Assembly: GCA_027919835.1 (NCBI GenBank) | Contig: JANVFP010000018.1 | Span: 1-64,000 of the forward strand | Direction of reading: 5' to 3' | DNA from: Lentinula raphanica | Lineage: Eukaryota; Basidiomycota; Agaricomycetes; Agaricales; Omphalotaceae | Length of the DNA: 64,000 nt | Position numbers and translations under genes: made by a program | Shown here: one piece after another, positions 1 through 14,200 of the stretch | How the letters are laid out: each line of letters begins with the position of its first letter | How positions within the stretch are numbered: position 1 is the stretch's first letter | The notes under the pieces: generated by a model | Databases searched by the model: none | Seen by the model: the letters and a program-made list of their open reading frames with translations, nothing else | Told to the model about the DNA's origin: nothing

Positions 1-3000
1 ATCACTATACAGATCAACTATCGAGGCATGCTTCAGTATGGAATACAGTGATTCGAATGGGATTCTTCATACCATTTCTTTGCTTATCAATGGTTGATGA
101 TTCCTCATACTCAAAAAAAATGAAAACATGGGAACAGTGAGAAAAGCTGGATAAAGCGCAAGCATTAGTAGAAACAGACAGTCAGCGCGATACGTCTGAA
201 CTGACCCCAAAATTTAGATGGTGTTCGTTGCCACCACGGTCCTTCAGCATTATGTGTGTAGGCACACGTCGTGTCGCTCAAATTTGCGATTGGTGACTGT
301 GTGATTGTCTGAAAAGCCTCGGCACCTATAGCGAGTCCAAATCCGAGGAAAAGGCAGTATACGACTGCATAACACAATCGTACACTTCCTGCTATGATGT
401 TCCTCGAAAGAATCTCCAATCCACCGGAGAGAACAATGAAACCAGGAAGTATCAAGACGATGGAAGATGATGCAGTAGCACTATAACATATCCGCCTTGT
501 TGCGGCAAGGCATCCACAAATGAATGAGAAGAGAGTCGCCACGGTGATTTCGAATACGTTGCTGTAGAGTTCGTTGCGTACACTGAGCTGTTGTATACCA
601 ACGAGTATAGCTCCAAGCGGGAAGACTGCGACGGAATCGATGAAGGAACCAGCAAAAGAGACCGTGCAGATAGCCGCAGAGCAAAAACCCCCGATGATCA
701 TCAAATGCCACCACTTGTACTGAGGAGGACGGCGCATGAGTTTGTCGAGCGCAGCAGATGCGTCAGAGACTGAGAGATCATCGTGAATGACCTAAAGACA
801 GATATCAAAGGAAAGAACTAGCAGAGAGGAGCTTTACATACCTTCCAATAGATCATGTAACCCTCCGCTAGCTTGCCCATATTCAGCACACTGCCCTGCT
901 TGATAAATTTGATGAGACTGGTTCCTGTGCTTGAGTCCTCGAACGATATCAACATGACGTCGGGGAGGTACATGCAGGAGAGTTCGATGTCAAGTACGCG
1001 AGCAGTGGCCTGTATCTGGGAGGTAAGACGATGAGCCGGACCACCGAACATCATCATCGACCGAGCAAGTTTGCAGATGAACTCTTGACGTTGGATGATC
1101 TGTGCAACATGACGAGTGATCTGGTAGCTCGTTAACTATCATCGCGCACTGTCTTATATTTTGCAGCAACTCACAAAAAGTTCCGCCTTTTTTCTCTTCT
1201 TCCTCTCTTTTCTATCTCGCTCTCTTTTTTCCCTCTTTTCACGTTCTTCGCGAGTCTCCTTCTCCGACCATCCGCCTTCAAACCAATCTCCCTTGTCACT
1301 TGCGGTCAAACTGCCTGGTGTTGCAGGCGTGCTTTTGCCAGATCTTGCGTAAGGTAGATGTAAGCTTGCCGCAACAGGAAAATCCTTCAAGACTCCTGTC
1401 CATTTCGCTCGTTTCGCGATTGATGAGATTGTCATCCCTCCAGGTGTAACGGGAGGATCAACAGCGGTTGGGAGAAGAGGGACTTTGAGTTGATTTGCAT
1501 CGACATGAGACGGAGGAGATGGCCCAGGACTACCATGCTGAGGGCTAAAATAGTCGGTGGGAGCAGGGATATACGCAGAAACGGGGGTCCTAGCTAAGAG
1601 ATGAGATTGTTGCTCGTCGATCGCGGAATTATAACCTGTACTGGGAGATGTCGAGTCCGAGTGCGCTTTGGATCCCGAAGCAGAAGATGAATCGTTAACT
1701 TGAAGTCTGGGGGCTGAACTGGCAGGAGCTGTAGCAATTCTTTCTAACTCGTGCCCATCCGTCAGTCGAGCATTGTCTTCTAGCTCAAGATGACTAAGGG
1801 ACTTGGCTCCAGGATGATGTCCTCGCGATGAAGATGCCCGACGAGCAACACTATCGAGATGATCCTCTTTATATCCGTACCTGGTAAGATTGAACCCAGG
1901 TCGATCAACGTTTGGTGCAAGCGTACTAGGCGTTGGCGCAGCTGCCCCTGTGATGTTCCCAGTGCTGGCAATGAGCGAACCAAAGACACCTCCGGCATTC
2001 CTAGACTGTGTTGGACGTTGAGTTCCCATTCGGAGTAACTTCCGAGCAGTGGCCGTCACGCTGCGTTTTGAGACGGCGTCTGCTCGAAACTCGTTGTCAG
2101 GAGAACTGGAGGGAGGAGATGCGGGTGCATGAATTCGTGGACTTGCGATATTGTCATCGTCGAGAATGTCATGTTGACGGGAGACAAAGTCAGATTCGGT
2201 AGTTTCAAAAGGAAAAGAGTCAGAATGGAGGAGCGGGGATTCCGATTCCACTTTGGTAGCATCACCGGTACTGGTTTGGAAACGCCTCCTGGAACGGTTT
2301 CCTTTGTTCTCTGTTCTAAAGACCGGCGAATCGTGGATGGTTGGAGTAGAAGCACCTGAAGGGGGGAACGATTCTGAAGCGGTATCGTTCTGAGCATTGT
2401 ATAAGGTCAGAAGTGCGCCGAGAACGCCTCCTGAAGATGGAAGAACAAAACTGTGATACAATGAGATTTGTGACAAGCAAAACAGAACTAGTTTGAAAAA
2501 CAAGACGTACGAAGAATTGAGACTCGAGTTGTCCGCATCCCTTTCGACATCCGACTCAGTTCCAAGATACCCTGCCTTATCGATGTCGGCATTCCCATAA
2601 TCCTTCGACTTGGTACCCTTATGATTCCAAGGAAAGAATCCGCCCTTCCTCGCCTCCTTCTTTGCTGGACCACCTTCATCAGTGAACTCATCCTCCTCCA
2701 TATCCGTACCGTACCTCATCACCCTGGATTGCGAAGTACGGAGTTCCTTGTTCTTCCTCCTCCTTGAGCGCGTATGCGCACGAACGATCTGTTTGGCTCG
2801 ACTTTTTGCGTACGCCTCAACGTCTTCAGGATGAACCTCCACCTCACCGTTCCTAACCGCGTTTTCCCTATCCGCACTGTTCCGACCCTCAGTCTCGACA
2901 GGCCGACCGCGAGAAGGAAGTCCGGCACTTTCGCCTGTGTAGATGACTGCACCGGGTACATTGTTCGTGTGTCGCATGGAAGCTCGCTGTCGAAGATTGG

Positions 3001-4437
3001 CCCAGAAACCGTTCACACCACCGGCATTGGTGCTAGAGGGGGGAAGATCGGCACCTGGAACGATAGGCAACATGGCTGTACGCATTGCCGTATCGGGAGA
3101 GGACGAGCCAGTTGTGCTAGCTGTGATAGGTGTCTGATAACCAGTTCGATTGGGGGAGGTATGTGCATCAGTGGTGTATGGAGGACTGGAGGAGTGCGAA
3201 TGCGATATGTCTTGAAGCGCGTGTGTTTCGATTGGTGGTAGACGGACGGGGGTCATTCCAACTTGAGGACGTGGAGGAGGGAAGTAATGAACGCGAGGTC
3301 CAGAAGAGGTTGAAGGGTTGACTGAGATGACAGGAGCGATTTTGGTTTTCTCAATTGTGGCAGAGTCAGATTGAGGATAAGCAGAAGGTGGTACTTTGGG
3401 AAGAGTCAGGGGAAAGCCGGAGCTCCCCGCTCTTGGCGAGTTTTGTGATTGGTGTCTTTCAAGAGCTGAAGTCAGTTCGAGGAAGGGATTAGGCTGAGAT
3501 GGGATAAGTCATCGGAATCTATAGACGATGGCTAAACACTTACGTCGATACCTTTTTCATCGAGAGCGTGCGGGGACCAAGATCTCTGGTCGTTATTCGC
3601 AAGTCGTTCTAATTGTGTCTCCCACACTTTTAGACCCGCCAACTCTGACTGCTGCTCGTTCAACCTTCTATCCTCCAAATTCTTCAACTCCTTCAATTCA
3701 TCCGCCGCCTGTGCAGGAGTAAGACCGAGACCAAGACCCACTGGCCTTGAAGATAGCGGATCATTACTGTGGGCCTGAGTTTGCGCAGCTTGAGAGTTCA
3801 GATGATGATCCAGCCACTGCACTGCTTTGCCCTTACGAGCCGGCTTCCCTCCGTTGATGGGATTGGGATTCGGAGGAGCTTCGCCCGCAGCCCCAGGAGC
3901 GTTCGTCGCGTCGGCAGCCGAAGAAGCAGAGATAGGCGAGACTTTTGTGGAAGAAGTTTCACCAGCGGAGCTGCCTGAATCTCCATTTCGTTCGCGATCG
4001 TCTCGATTCGCTTCAAAGTCTACCTCCTGAATAGTCCCAGTACCATCCTCGCCACTCCTTTCGCTCAGTGGGTTCGAATTGCCACTGGGGTGATTCTTCT
4101 TCGACATGATACTGACCGGACGAAACGACGAATTAAGATTGGAACGGTAAGAGGAGTTACGGGAAAGTTCGGAGTGTGATGTTGAACGAGAAATGGACGA
4201 TTTGCGCGATGCGGGATGTGAATCGGTGGGTGAATATGTAGGAGACCGACGGGAGGAGTAGCCATATGGTGAAGGAGACGGCGGGCCGGAACGAGTGGAG
4301 AACGGTGAGTAAACATTTGGATAAGGTCCGTAGGTTGCGAGCGGGTATGTTGGAGACCGTATTGGTTGAGGTTGGGATAGCGTGATAGAAGAGGATAGAG
4401 AGGTTGATTTGGGAGTCGGATCGTCGGGTTCCGGCAT
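1..4437 (-). CDS. PRM10-like ThrE-family membrane protein (3' end off window)
   Basis: This is a partial gene. Exons by splice sites and frame are 4437-3544, 3493-2511, 2450-1175, 1120-842, 791-206 and 146-73, with introns of 50-60 bp; one intron has a TACTAAT branch site. The first about 1000 residues are Ser/Pro-rich and low complexity, with a basic K/R/E-rich run near 1200-1260. The conserved part begins near 1120 (RHVAQIIQRQEFICKLAR, then MMMFGGPAHRLTSQIQA) and continues into hydrophobic segments (WWHLMIIGGFCSAAICTVSF; LILPGFIVLSGGLEIL) and FWAFLTVPMFSFFLSMRN. This is the ThrE/DUF1212 domain of fungal pheromone-regulated Prm10-like proteins, a multi-pass membrane family whose transport role in fungi is unproven. 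The start at 4437 is the first Met of the open frame. Family call is confident; the very long Ser-rich N-terminus is typical of basidiomycete members. Confidence 0.88.
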
Positions 4438-4439
4438 TC

Positions 4440-5000
4440 AAACAAAAGACGTGTAGAAGTAGAAAAAAAGTAGAGAGTAGATTAGGTGATTTATGCAGAG
4501 AGGTGGTAGGATGAGTAGAAGAGAAAAGTAAGAAGGAGAAAGACGATTACAGGGGTCCACCGACGTCGTTATACAATGCAAGAAAGAAAAAGCGATCGTG
4601 AAACAAGTCAAAGAAAAAGGGTTAGGAGATTTCAAACACGATCGGGTAAAAGGGGGATATATGAGAGCGATTAGCGGGTGAGAGGAGGAAAGAGGAGGGG
4701 ATATTGGAGCGAATGAAGGAGAGGAGGAGAGGGAAAGGAAGGGAAAAGGAGAGAGAGGAGAAGATATGGTGAGGAAGAAAGAAAAATACGCGTTTGAAAA
4801 ATGAATGAAACGTCGGAGCAAACGACAGGGATGGCAATGACAATGCATTCGGTTAGATAACGTATAAGATAAAAGCACCGCAGGGTTATTGACGAGTTTA
4901 GCAAATTTAGACGGGGGTTACGAGCGGATATGTGGGAAGGTTGGTTGATAAGTATAGCAACAGAGGACGGTACAAGTCAGTAGAGTCCACGATAGGCGAA
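4440..5000 (-). promoter_or_regulatory. Pyrimidine-rich leader/promoter of the PRM10-like gene
   Basis: Read on the minus strand, the about 450 bases upstream of the ATG at 4437 are strongly CT-rich, with long CTCTCC/TTCTTCC runs around 4620-4800. CT-rich blocks just upstream of the start are common in fungal promoters. No clear TATA box was seen. Confidence 0.4.
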
Positions 5001-7474
5001 ATGATATCAAGCCGTACATCTTATGAAAAACGTTTGTCCGAGATACGGTGTGTCCAGACTCTGAGGACTTCGTGCAAACTTCGTGCCAGGACTTGTCCGA
5101 GGAATACGGTTCTTAGATGGGAATGAGTGGTATCTCCTGCCTCTAAAGGTGAGTATATCATATCTGCTCCTTATGTTCTGGACGTACAAGTTCGAGAGGA
5201 TCTGATGGCTGACCGATGTTGCAGGAAATTGACCTCGATGGACGTTTATTTGCCTTGTAGTAGATGCCAAAACGACCGATAGCGACAGATGATAAGACAA
5301 GTTTCCGGCTTAAGGCGAGATAGAAATAGAAAGTCTTTTGTTCTGTTGGAATTCGAAGAGACAGAAGAAATTTTTCGGTTTGAGTAGTGGTAGCGACGAA
5401 GAGAGAGTGATGAAAGAACCGCAGTCGGTCTTCTACGGCAAACTATAAAGCGTGGAACGAGGACAGTGGAGTAAAGCGTGGTTATCAGATGCGGTGACTT
5501 CAGAGGGGACAACAAACATACGTTCCAAACTTCCACAGATCGTTCTCTCTCCACAAAGTCTCCAGAATACGATGAACAGAAGAAGAGATCAGGCCATGCA
5601 TCTTCCACAGTTTTCCACCTCTGTCCGTTATCCTTCACCGTTCAAAACGCTCGTCGACATTTCTTCCGCGGAACAACACCATTCGGCAGGAGGGCTCGAC
5701 AGTATAGCCACATTGTACCGATATTTCCCACGAACACTCCAGTGCTCCAACTTCGAACTTGAAGCTTTTTGGCTAGCTCGAACCTAGTATGCTCGACCCC
5801 CTCGCTCAGCCTAAGCTCACGAAGCAAATCTTCCGTCTAGTAGCAGTTAAGTCAGACAGGTCTCCTGGCTCAATATTCAATGTTGTCTACCAACGCAATT
5901 CTACGTTGAATATTAGGTCTCAAGTTCCCGCAAGTATGTTTACCCTCTCAACCCCCGGACTATCTCAAACCCATCGCTTCTTCACAGAAATGGTCGAACT
6001 TCGAAGCTAAAAGTGAACATGATAAGCTCAAGGAAGTGCTGATATGTTGTCCAAGTTCATTCACATAAATTTGAGGGACATTAAAATTTAATAGACGGCT
6101 CCCTACCTCGTTCAAAATCGTCGAGTGAACGGGAATGGCCGTCAGTTGAGTGAGATGGTCATAAGCTGAGCTAGTCTCCAGAATGATTTTTAATTGTGCA
6201 GTTTAGATGGCGTCGAAGCTAGATTCAAAATATCGACTCCGCACGAGAAGAGTACCTGCCCAACCATTCAGTCTGTGTTTCCATCATCTACTTGTGTTTC
6301 TTCCCCTTCCCTGACTAAGAGGTCAAAGAACAGCTTCGAGTCGCCGGATTGAGATGTTACTGAAGCTCAGTGCAGATACAGCGACAAGCCATGTCAAGGA
6401 CAATGATTGGAACAGTTAGAGAGGTTGACATGCCTGGTTGGTTCAGACTGATACAAGGAGTGCTTCAACTTCCTTGATGATGGACGAGTGCGGACTCCCC
6501 GAAAGCTGACCGGAGGTACAAAGTCTGATACTTCATGATTTGAGACAATTCGACAATGAGTCGTAGGGGGGGAGGTACAACTACCTGGATTCGAGCGGGA
6601 ACACCAAGACTTTTCACTGTTTTCTAACATTGGGCAGTTCTGGACATTCGACACGATGTTTAATACAAAATCCGGGCCAGATGAGATAAATCGCATATCA
6701 TGCACTGCGAAGCTACTCTCGAAGAAAGCTTGAACGCGGGCTCGAGCTAGGAGCAAGAAGGAACAAAGCTCGGAATCAACGTATCGAGAGAGTCAGCGGA
6801 ATATGGATGGACACAACAGGGGGAGCGGGGAAAGCTGGATGACAAACATGTGAGGTTTCGGATCCGGATGTTGGGATGGAGGAGGTATAGTATGAGAGCA
6901 GGCAAATGAAGGAAACATTGCAAAAGCAGCTTACTATGTTGTGATCGCCGCCCCGTAACTCGAAGGCGATGACTACAGGGCCTGACTCTGAACTTGGAGA
7001 TTGAAACGAGCCATAGTTGAGCGGCGTCCAATGCATGATAGTAATAAGTATAGTTGTACGAGTCAATTACTTCCGTTCTTTGTACCAAGGTCATACCTCT
7101 CCCAACTGCTTCTCTTGAGCACTGATAGTAGCAGAATCAAAGATAGAATACTGTTTGATGAATATAGAGCTGAGTATTGATGAGCATTGTTTGTTTGGAC
7201 TGATAGTCGTGCCAGTCGCGGAATGAGGGAGACCCCTTCAGTAGAGGAACCACGTTCGAGTCTTGCATATGGGGTCGAACTATGAGCGCAATGCAGCTCC
7301 ACAGTGAACATTGAAGGGCTTATATTGACTGCAAACTTAGGGAATGACGTTGAAGTAGGACAGAAGACACAACGGTGTTATCTGGACTCCAACGTTGAGA
7401 GTTTAAGCAACTTGGACGATGGTAGGAAGAATCAAGGGGAGGAGTCCATAAAGGCCTAGACCTTTAATTGCCGA
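5000..7474. other. Gene-poor intergenic region
   Basis: About 2.5 kb between the divergent PRM10-like and histidine kinase genes. Open frames on both strands (for example 5452-5787 plus and 6394-6756 minus) are short, have mixed composition, show no recognisable domain and are not joined by convincing splice sites. I see no RNA gene here. It is probably the shared upstream region of the two genes. Confidence 0.4.
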
Positions 7475-7953
7475 ATGCGGACCGATTGTGGGTGCTTACA
7501 AAGACAAAAACGTAAAGTGACAGAGAGCGGCAAAGTCGTTGTATTTCTTCCAAGCACCGACCGTTCAATTTACCGAGTTCGCTGCTCCAAACGCTCCACT
7601 CTGGCAACAGTCAACCGCATACACCCTCCGCCCACGTTTCCCTCGTCTAAATCCCTTTATCTCTTCTCTTCTTCCTCCCGTCTTCCCGTACCTCAACCAT
7701 CATCATCTTCAACGTCTTTTTGGTTCAACTCTCTTGTCTCTTCCAACAATTCAGCACTTTTTGGAAGTACTTTGACTGTACAACTCGGACGGACATAAGC
7801 TACTACAGGGTCTACTCCGCAGCAAGCTTTCTACGATCAATACTCGTTCTCTCAACCCCAGAGGAACGATTAGCTTGGATAGCACAAGATTCTAATCGAT
7901 CGTTCATTTTCCAAGTCACTCAAGCTCATTCTGTTCTTCTGGGATCTCACTAG

Positions 7954-8275
7954 GTGAGTTATCTGTCTTGTTTCTCACTTTGGGGCAGCCTCGTTTCCTT
8001 GTCGTTCGTTGGTCTTGGGACCTTTTGTATCATTCTGTGCCCTCTCTTCGGGTTCTTACCGTCGTGGCCGTTTTTGACTGCGTCAGGTGGTCCAAGTAGA
8101 AGGTTATCCAGCCCAGGCGCGACCTACCCTGTCTGCTTGACTCGGAACGTGTTGAACCCTTTCCGAGTCTGTAGTTCCTTCGATTATTCTTCTCGTTTCA
8201 CAGTCCCTCGTTTTCAACAATACATGACCTCCTTCACTCGTACTAATCGCTCTCTTTTGCCCTTTCCTCACTCAG
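7954..8275 (+). promoter_or_regulatory. Probable 5' leader intron of the histidine kinase gene
   Basis: A strong donor (AG|GTGAGT at 7954) is followed by a perfect TACTAAT branch site at 8241-8247, a pyrimidine tract and an acceptor (CTCAG) at 8275. The ATG of the kinase lies 22 bases after the acceptor. At 322 bp this intron is much longer than the coding introns. Exact transcription start not seen. Confidence 0.65.
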
Positions 8276-8296
8276 ATCTCTATCAGCAATATACCA

Positions 8297-11200
8297 ATGA
8301 CAGCTGAAACATCATTCGTGGACTACACTCCATTCCTCACCCATCTCGATGTCTTGCTCAGCATATACGAGAAGCCGATTCCGGCCAAGCAACGACAAAC
8401 GCGCGGCCACGTTTCGCCACCTAATGCACGTTCATCGACCCCTTCTCCTGAACATGACGAGCATACACCTGCACCAGTATCTGACGCTAGTCGTTCCTCA
8501 GAACAATCTACAAACCCCACGAACCCTACAGTAACCTCCTCAGCCTCTAATGGCTTCCCTCTCAACGTTACGCCCACACAAGTCATCCAACCTCTCCCTC
8601 CGACAGCGTCCATCCCTCTCCCATCTTACTCCGGTCCTTCCGACTGGCGTACAGACTCCATCTTGCGTAGTCTAAGCATTATCGTCGGACGCATGCACAA
8701 AGCCGAACTTCAATCTTCTACATTGCTCTCCAAAACAGTCGGTGTCAACGGAACTGCTGCTGCCATCAATGGAATCAACGGCAGGAACTCGAACAAGCTC
8801 ACTGATGAGCAGGATTTTCCCAGTAGTATCTTTGATCTCAATTCACCGAAAGTCACTCCAGCCACCTCAGCTCCAGCGCTTACTACTTACGGTAGACGTT
8901 CACCTTCACCTTCTACGCTTTCAAACTTGGGTGCTTCAGTCATTGCGCCCATTGGAGGAACCGGTATTTTGAGCTCTGGTTCATTGTCTGCAAGAAGAGC
9001 AGCACAAGGTCTTGCTACTCCAGGACGGCATACAGCTTCGTCATCTATCTCTTCGAACGCTTCGTCAATCGCTGGCCGTACAGGTCGACAACCTGCTACT
9101 GTCGCCGGGAAGATGGTCAGCCCTGATGCGACGACCGGAATTCATCGTTCGGCGAGCGTGGGTGCAATGGCAGCTGCTAGTCGGACAAGTTCGCCGCAGA
9201 CCATTGCGTCTCCTTTTTCGCCTATCATTCTAGGTGAACACGGCGAGAAGCAGGTGCCTGCTCAGTCGAATACGTCTACAACGACTATGACTACGAAGAC
9301 CGGTGAGTATCTTTCACAATTCATTTCGCATCTATTCTCACGTATTCATGCATGCCTTATCTTACCTCTAGATAACGCAACAGCCCACCTTCACCCTTCT
9401 TCCAAGGTTGTCTCTCGTTCGACCTCAGTTCATTCAAGCGACACAGAAGGCTCAGATACGACCTACGAAACAGCCTATGACTCTGTTCCGCCACCTCATT
9501 CGGTCCATTTCATGGGACCTAACCCAGATGCCGACACCTCCGAGACGAATTCTGATCCATCGATTTCCACGATCAACGGTCACGGCGAAGTTCCTATCGA
9601 TGGCCTTAACGGTATCTCTCCGTATGGAGAGGCAGGTCAATTCGAAGACTATTCACAGTATACCCAATGGTACTCGTCGACATATCAATACGGGCGGACC
9701 AATGACGTCAACGAGGGTATGAATGGTTACCGCGCACAGAACATCGAGCACTCAAGGAATGGTACTGAGGTGGATGAAAAAGACAAACGGCAGGCTGCTC
9801 GGACTCAACCTTCTTCGAAAACCGAGCTCGAATACCTCAAGTCTCTTCCTCTTTCTGAGCGAGAAGCCTATTTCTCTCGCCTTTCTAAGCTCCGCACCCC
9901 ATTCATACCACGCAGCAAGCACGTCCAAAACGCATCCAACGAGCGCCCAGCAAATTCAGATACAGACGACGACGAAGAAGGCGACGGTTGGCACAGCTGG
10001 CAAAGCTGCCGGAGATGTGGGAGCAGATTCGTAGGAACATTGGGCGCATATGTTCATCCATACATGTACGGTGCATATGGAGGCATGAAAACGACAACAT
10101 GCTGGGAATATCCTTCGTACTTCCCCAACTACGACAATGTACATTCATACCTTCCTCCATGGGTCGTCTGGCCAACCTACCCACGGGAAAAGGCCTACCC
10201 ACCGCAACAGGCCCAGTGGCAGTCACTTCACTCGCAGGATAATGCGATTCCTCAGTGGCGTGAGTGGAATGGTTTCAATCCTTCCGACGAATCGCCATCC
10301 GTTGTTGCCTCGGGCGGTCCTCTAGCAATTGCCGCACAGGAGAGTGGGCTGAGCGCCATCGAGGAGTTGAGATTGCTGAAGCAGCAAGTAAGATTGCATA
10401 TACTGCTGTATGACTGTGAACTCACGCATGAGAATATAGGTCCAGGATGTAGCTCGTGTATGTAAGGCCGTCGCAGACGGTGACCTTTCTCAAAAGATCA
10501 CTGTTCGTGTACAAGGTACCGTCATGGTCACTCTGAAAGAGGTCATCAATACCATGGTGGATAAACTGGGTGAGTTACCTTTATCTAGCTCATCCATCCC
10601 TCGCATGATTGACATCATTCTAGGCCTGTTCTCTTCTGAAGTCACCCGCGTATCTCAGGAAGTCGGCATGGAGGGAAAGCTGGGTGGTCAGGCGTTTGTG
10701 GTGGGTGTCGAAGGAACATGGAAGGAACTCACTGCCGTAGTGAACAAGTTGGCAGCAAATCTCACGAATCAGGTTCGGTGACTTGATATGGTTGTCTCTT
10801 CCTGTTTCATGACATATTTGGTATGTTCAAGGTGCGGTCTATCGCAAAGGTGACGAAGGCTGTCGCTCTCGGAGACCTTAGCAAACAAATCGAGGTTGAT
10901 GCAAGTGGTGAAATCTTGGATTTGAAGGTCGGTGTTCCTTACTTTCGCTTTCGCATGCTACAGAGTATCTGAACTATTTTCGTGCAGAATACCGTCAACG
11001 GAATGGTCGTTCGACTCCGCGCTCTGGCAGCCGAAGTCACTCGTGTCACATTAGAAGTCGGTTCACAAGGAAAACTCGGTGGTCAGGCAACAGTACCGGA
11101 TGTGGAGGGTGTATGGTTCGAATTAGTCAGGAACGTGAACAGGATGTGTGCTAGTCTTACGGATCAGGTGTGGCTCTGTTCTATTTTCAAGTCCATGTTG

Positions 11201-14200
11201 CTTCCCGATTACGGTTAAGCGCATCACATTGTTTACGATTCGCTTCCCCTCCCTCACTATGCACTTGATAGGCCTTGAATAATGACTGCTAACTTATTCG
11301 ATAGGTTCGCTCGATAGCTATCGTGACGACTGCTGTCGCGAAAGGAGACCTTACGCAGAAAATCGAAATCCAAGTCGAAGGTGAAATGGCAACACTTAAA
11401 ACCACAGTCAATTCCATGGTTGACCAATTGGGTGCGTTTGCAAGCGAGGTAACGAGGGTAGCATTGGAAGTGAGTGTGTTATCTCTGATCTTTTCCACTT
11501 GTCTCATTGATGAATGTTACAAGGTCGGCACTCAGGGTATCCTTGGCGGTCAAGCTCGTGTCGAAGGCGTTCAAGGCACCTGGGCGGATTTGACACGAAA
11601 TGTAAACAAGATGGCATTGAATTTGACCAACCAAGTGCGGTCTATCTCCGAAGTCACCAAGGCTGTTGCTCAAGGCAACTTGAGCAAATTTGTTGAAGTG
11701 GATGTACAAGGCGAGATGTTAGACTTGAAGGAGACCGTGAGTTTCTCGCCTATAGTTTCTTTCCTCGACTCAACACAAGCGCCATAGGTGAACTCTATGG
11801 TTGTCCAGTTATCAACATTAGCCAACGAAGTCACTCGAGTATCGTTAGAAGTAGGCACTGAAGGTATTCTGGGAGGTCAGGCAATGGTGCCGGATGTGCA
11901 AGGAGAATGGAAGGGCTTGACGGACAATGTGAATCTGATGGCAATGAACTTGACCAATCAGGTAAGTGCTCTTGCAGATTCTGTTGTGTTCGTCGTTGAC
12001 CAAGTTTATCTAGGTCCGCTCTATAGCACAAGTTACCAAAGCTGTCGCCAGCGGCGATCTTTCGAAGAAAATCCAAGTCGACGTCAAGGGTGAAATTTTG
12101 GATTTGAAGACGACCGTGAACGAGATGACCGAAAGTCTGAGTGTATTCGCTGATGAGGTGCGTAGAAATTCCATATTCGATTATTATGTAGTGCTAGACC
12201 GAACTCGTGAAATGCTGAATGTTTGTCGCTCATGCAATAATCAATAGGTGACCCGAGTCGCTCGTGAAGTCGGTACAGAAGGCAAGCTTGGTGGTCAAGC
12301 CAGGGTTGCTAATGTCGCAGGAACTTGGAAGGCGTTAACGGACAACGTGAACGTCATGGCGAACAATTTGACACTGCAGGTACATGGTTGATTCTACCTT
12401 GATTTTCTTTTTGGTTTTTTGAGCCTTGAACTGAAAAATGCTAGGTTCGGACTATCGCTGTCGCAACAACAGCAGTCGCGAGGGGAGACTTGACACAGAA
12501 GATCGGTGGTGTCAGTGTCTCTGGTGAAATGCTCAACTTGGTCAACACGATCAATGATATGATTGATCAGTTGAGTATCTTCGCTGTCGAAGTGAGTGTC
12601 ATTCAGATACGATCCTAGCATCGTCATGGTTGTTTATTGACTGTCAATTTCTCAAATAAACTTAGGTCAAGAAAGTTGCTCGCGAAGTAGGGACTGAAGG
12701 TAAACTTGGCGTACAAGCCGAAGTGGGGAACGTGCAAGGGATCTGGCAGGAGATCACGTATGTATATCGACGCCTTGTGTCTTCTACAAGAGCTAAGACC
12801 CGTTCAGGCTTTCTGTCAACACAATGGCCGGAAATTTGACAACGCAAGTTCGTGGATTCGCACAAATCTCCGCTGCTGCAATGGACGGTGACTTTACTCG
12901 GTTCATCACCGTCGAAGCCTCTGGAGAGATGGATTCACTCAAGACTCAAATCAATAACATGGTGTTCAACTTGCGAGACAGTATTCAGAAGAACACGGCT
13001 GCGAGAGAGGCTGCAGAATTGGCGAACAGGAGCAAGAGTGAATTTTTGGCCAATATGAGTCACGAAATCAGGTGCGTGAAAAGCGCTTCGATCTTACGAG
13101 GGATACTAATATTTCTCCAGGACGCCTATGAACGGGATCATCGGAATGACCGAACTAACGCTCGACAGTGATCTCAATCGGTCTCAACGAGAAAGTCTGC
13201 TTCTCGTGCATAGTTTGGCACGGTCGCTGCTGTTGATCATCGATGATATATTGGACATCTCGAAGAGTGAGCTTTGAGTGAATAGATTGTCTTCCTGACA
13301 GTTTTGCTCACGTGTGTTCTCTGTTTTAGTTGAAGCTGGTCGTATGACAATGGAAGCCGTCTCCTACTCCATTCGTCAAACTGTCTTTGGCATCCTCAAA
13401 ACTCTGGTTGTTCGAGCTTCCCAGAACAACCTCGACCTCACATATGACATCGAGCCCGACATACCAGATCAGCTCATCGGAGATTCGCTTCGTTTGCGTC
13501 AAGTCATAACCAATCTCGTCGGAAACGCGATCAAGTTCACACCAAGCAAGGTCACTAGGAAAGGACATGTCGCGCTGAGCTGCAGGCTGTTGGCGTTGGA
13601 TGACCAGAATGTGACACTGGAGTTCTGTGTTAGTGACACCGGGATTGGGATTGCCAAGGACAAGTTGAACCTCATCTTCGATACGTTCTGTCAAGCAGAT
13701 GGAAGTACTACCAGGGTGCGATATTCGCAAATGATGTTGTTTCAAAAGACTAACCGTTGCTCTCAGGAATACGGAGGCACTGGCCTCGGCCTCTCGATAT
13801 CGAAACGTCTTGTATCCCTCATGCAAGGGAATATGTGGGTTGAATCGGAAGTCCAGAAAGGATCTCGATTCTTCTTTACCATCTCTTCTCAAATATCCCA
13901 AGCTTCCATCGAATCGACTCTCTCCAAAATGTCGCCATTCGCCAAACGAGCGATACTATTTGTGGACACATTGTACGACAAGACTGGTGTAGTCGACAGG
14001 ATAAGAGAGCTAGGCTTGACACCACACGTGAGGCATACAGTGAGCGAGCTGGCTAACAAAGACAACTGTCCGCACTTTGATACGATTGTGGTGGATTCAT
14101 TGTCTATGGTGCGTAGGTTCTCTTCAATGCTTCTCCTGTTATCCAAACTTGTATAACCTATACTCATCCGCGTCTTTTATTCCCAGGCCGAGACCATTCG

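Noticed and set aside
2774..3241. 155-codon plus-strand ORF
   Set aside because: Antisense to the Ser-rich exon of the PRM10-like gene; no domain.
4438..4878. 146-codon minus-strand ORF rich in Phe/Ser/Pro/Leu
   Set aside because: Product of the CT-rich leader of the PRM10-like gene; low-complexity composition.
13326..13901. 191-codon minus-strand ORF
   Set aside because: Antisense to the histidine kinase ATPase domain, which is clearly coding.
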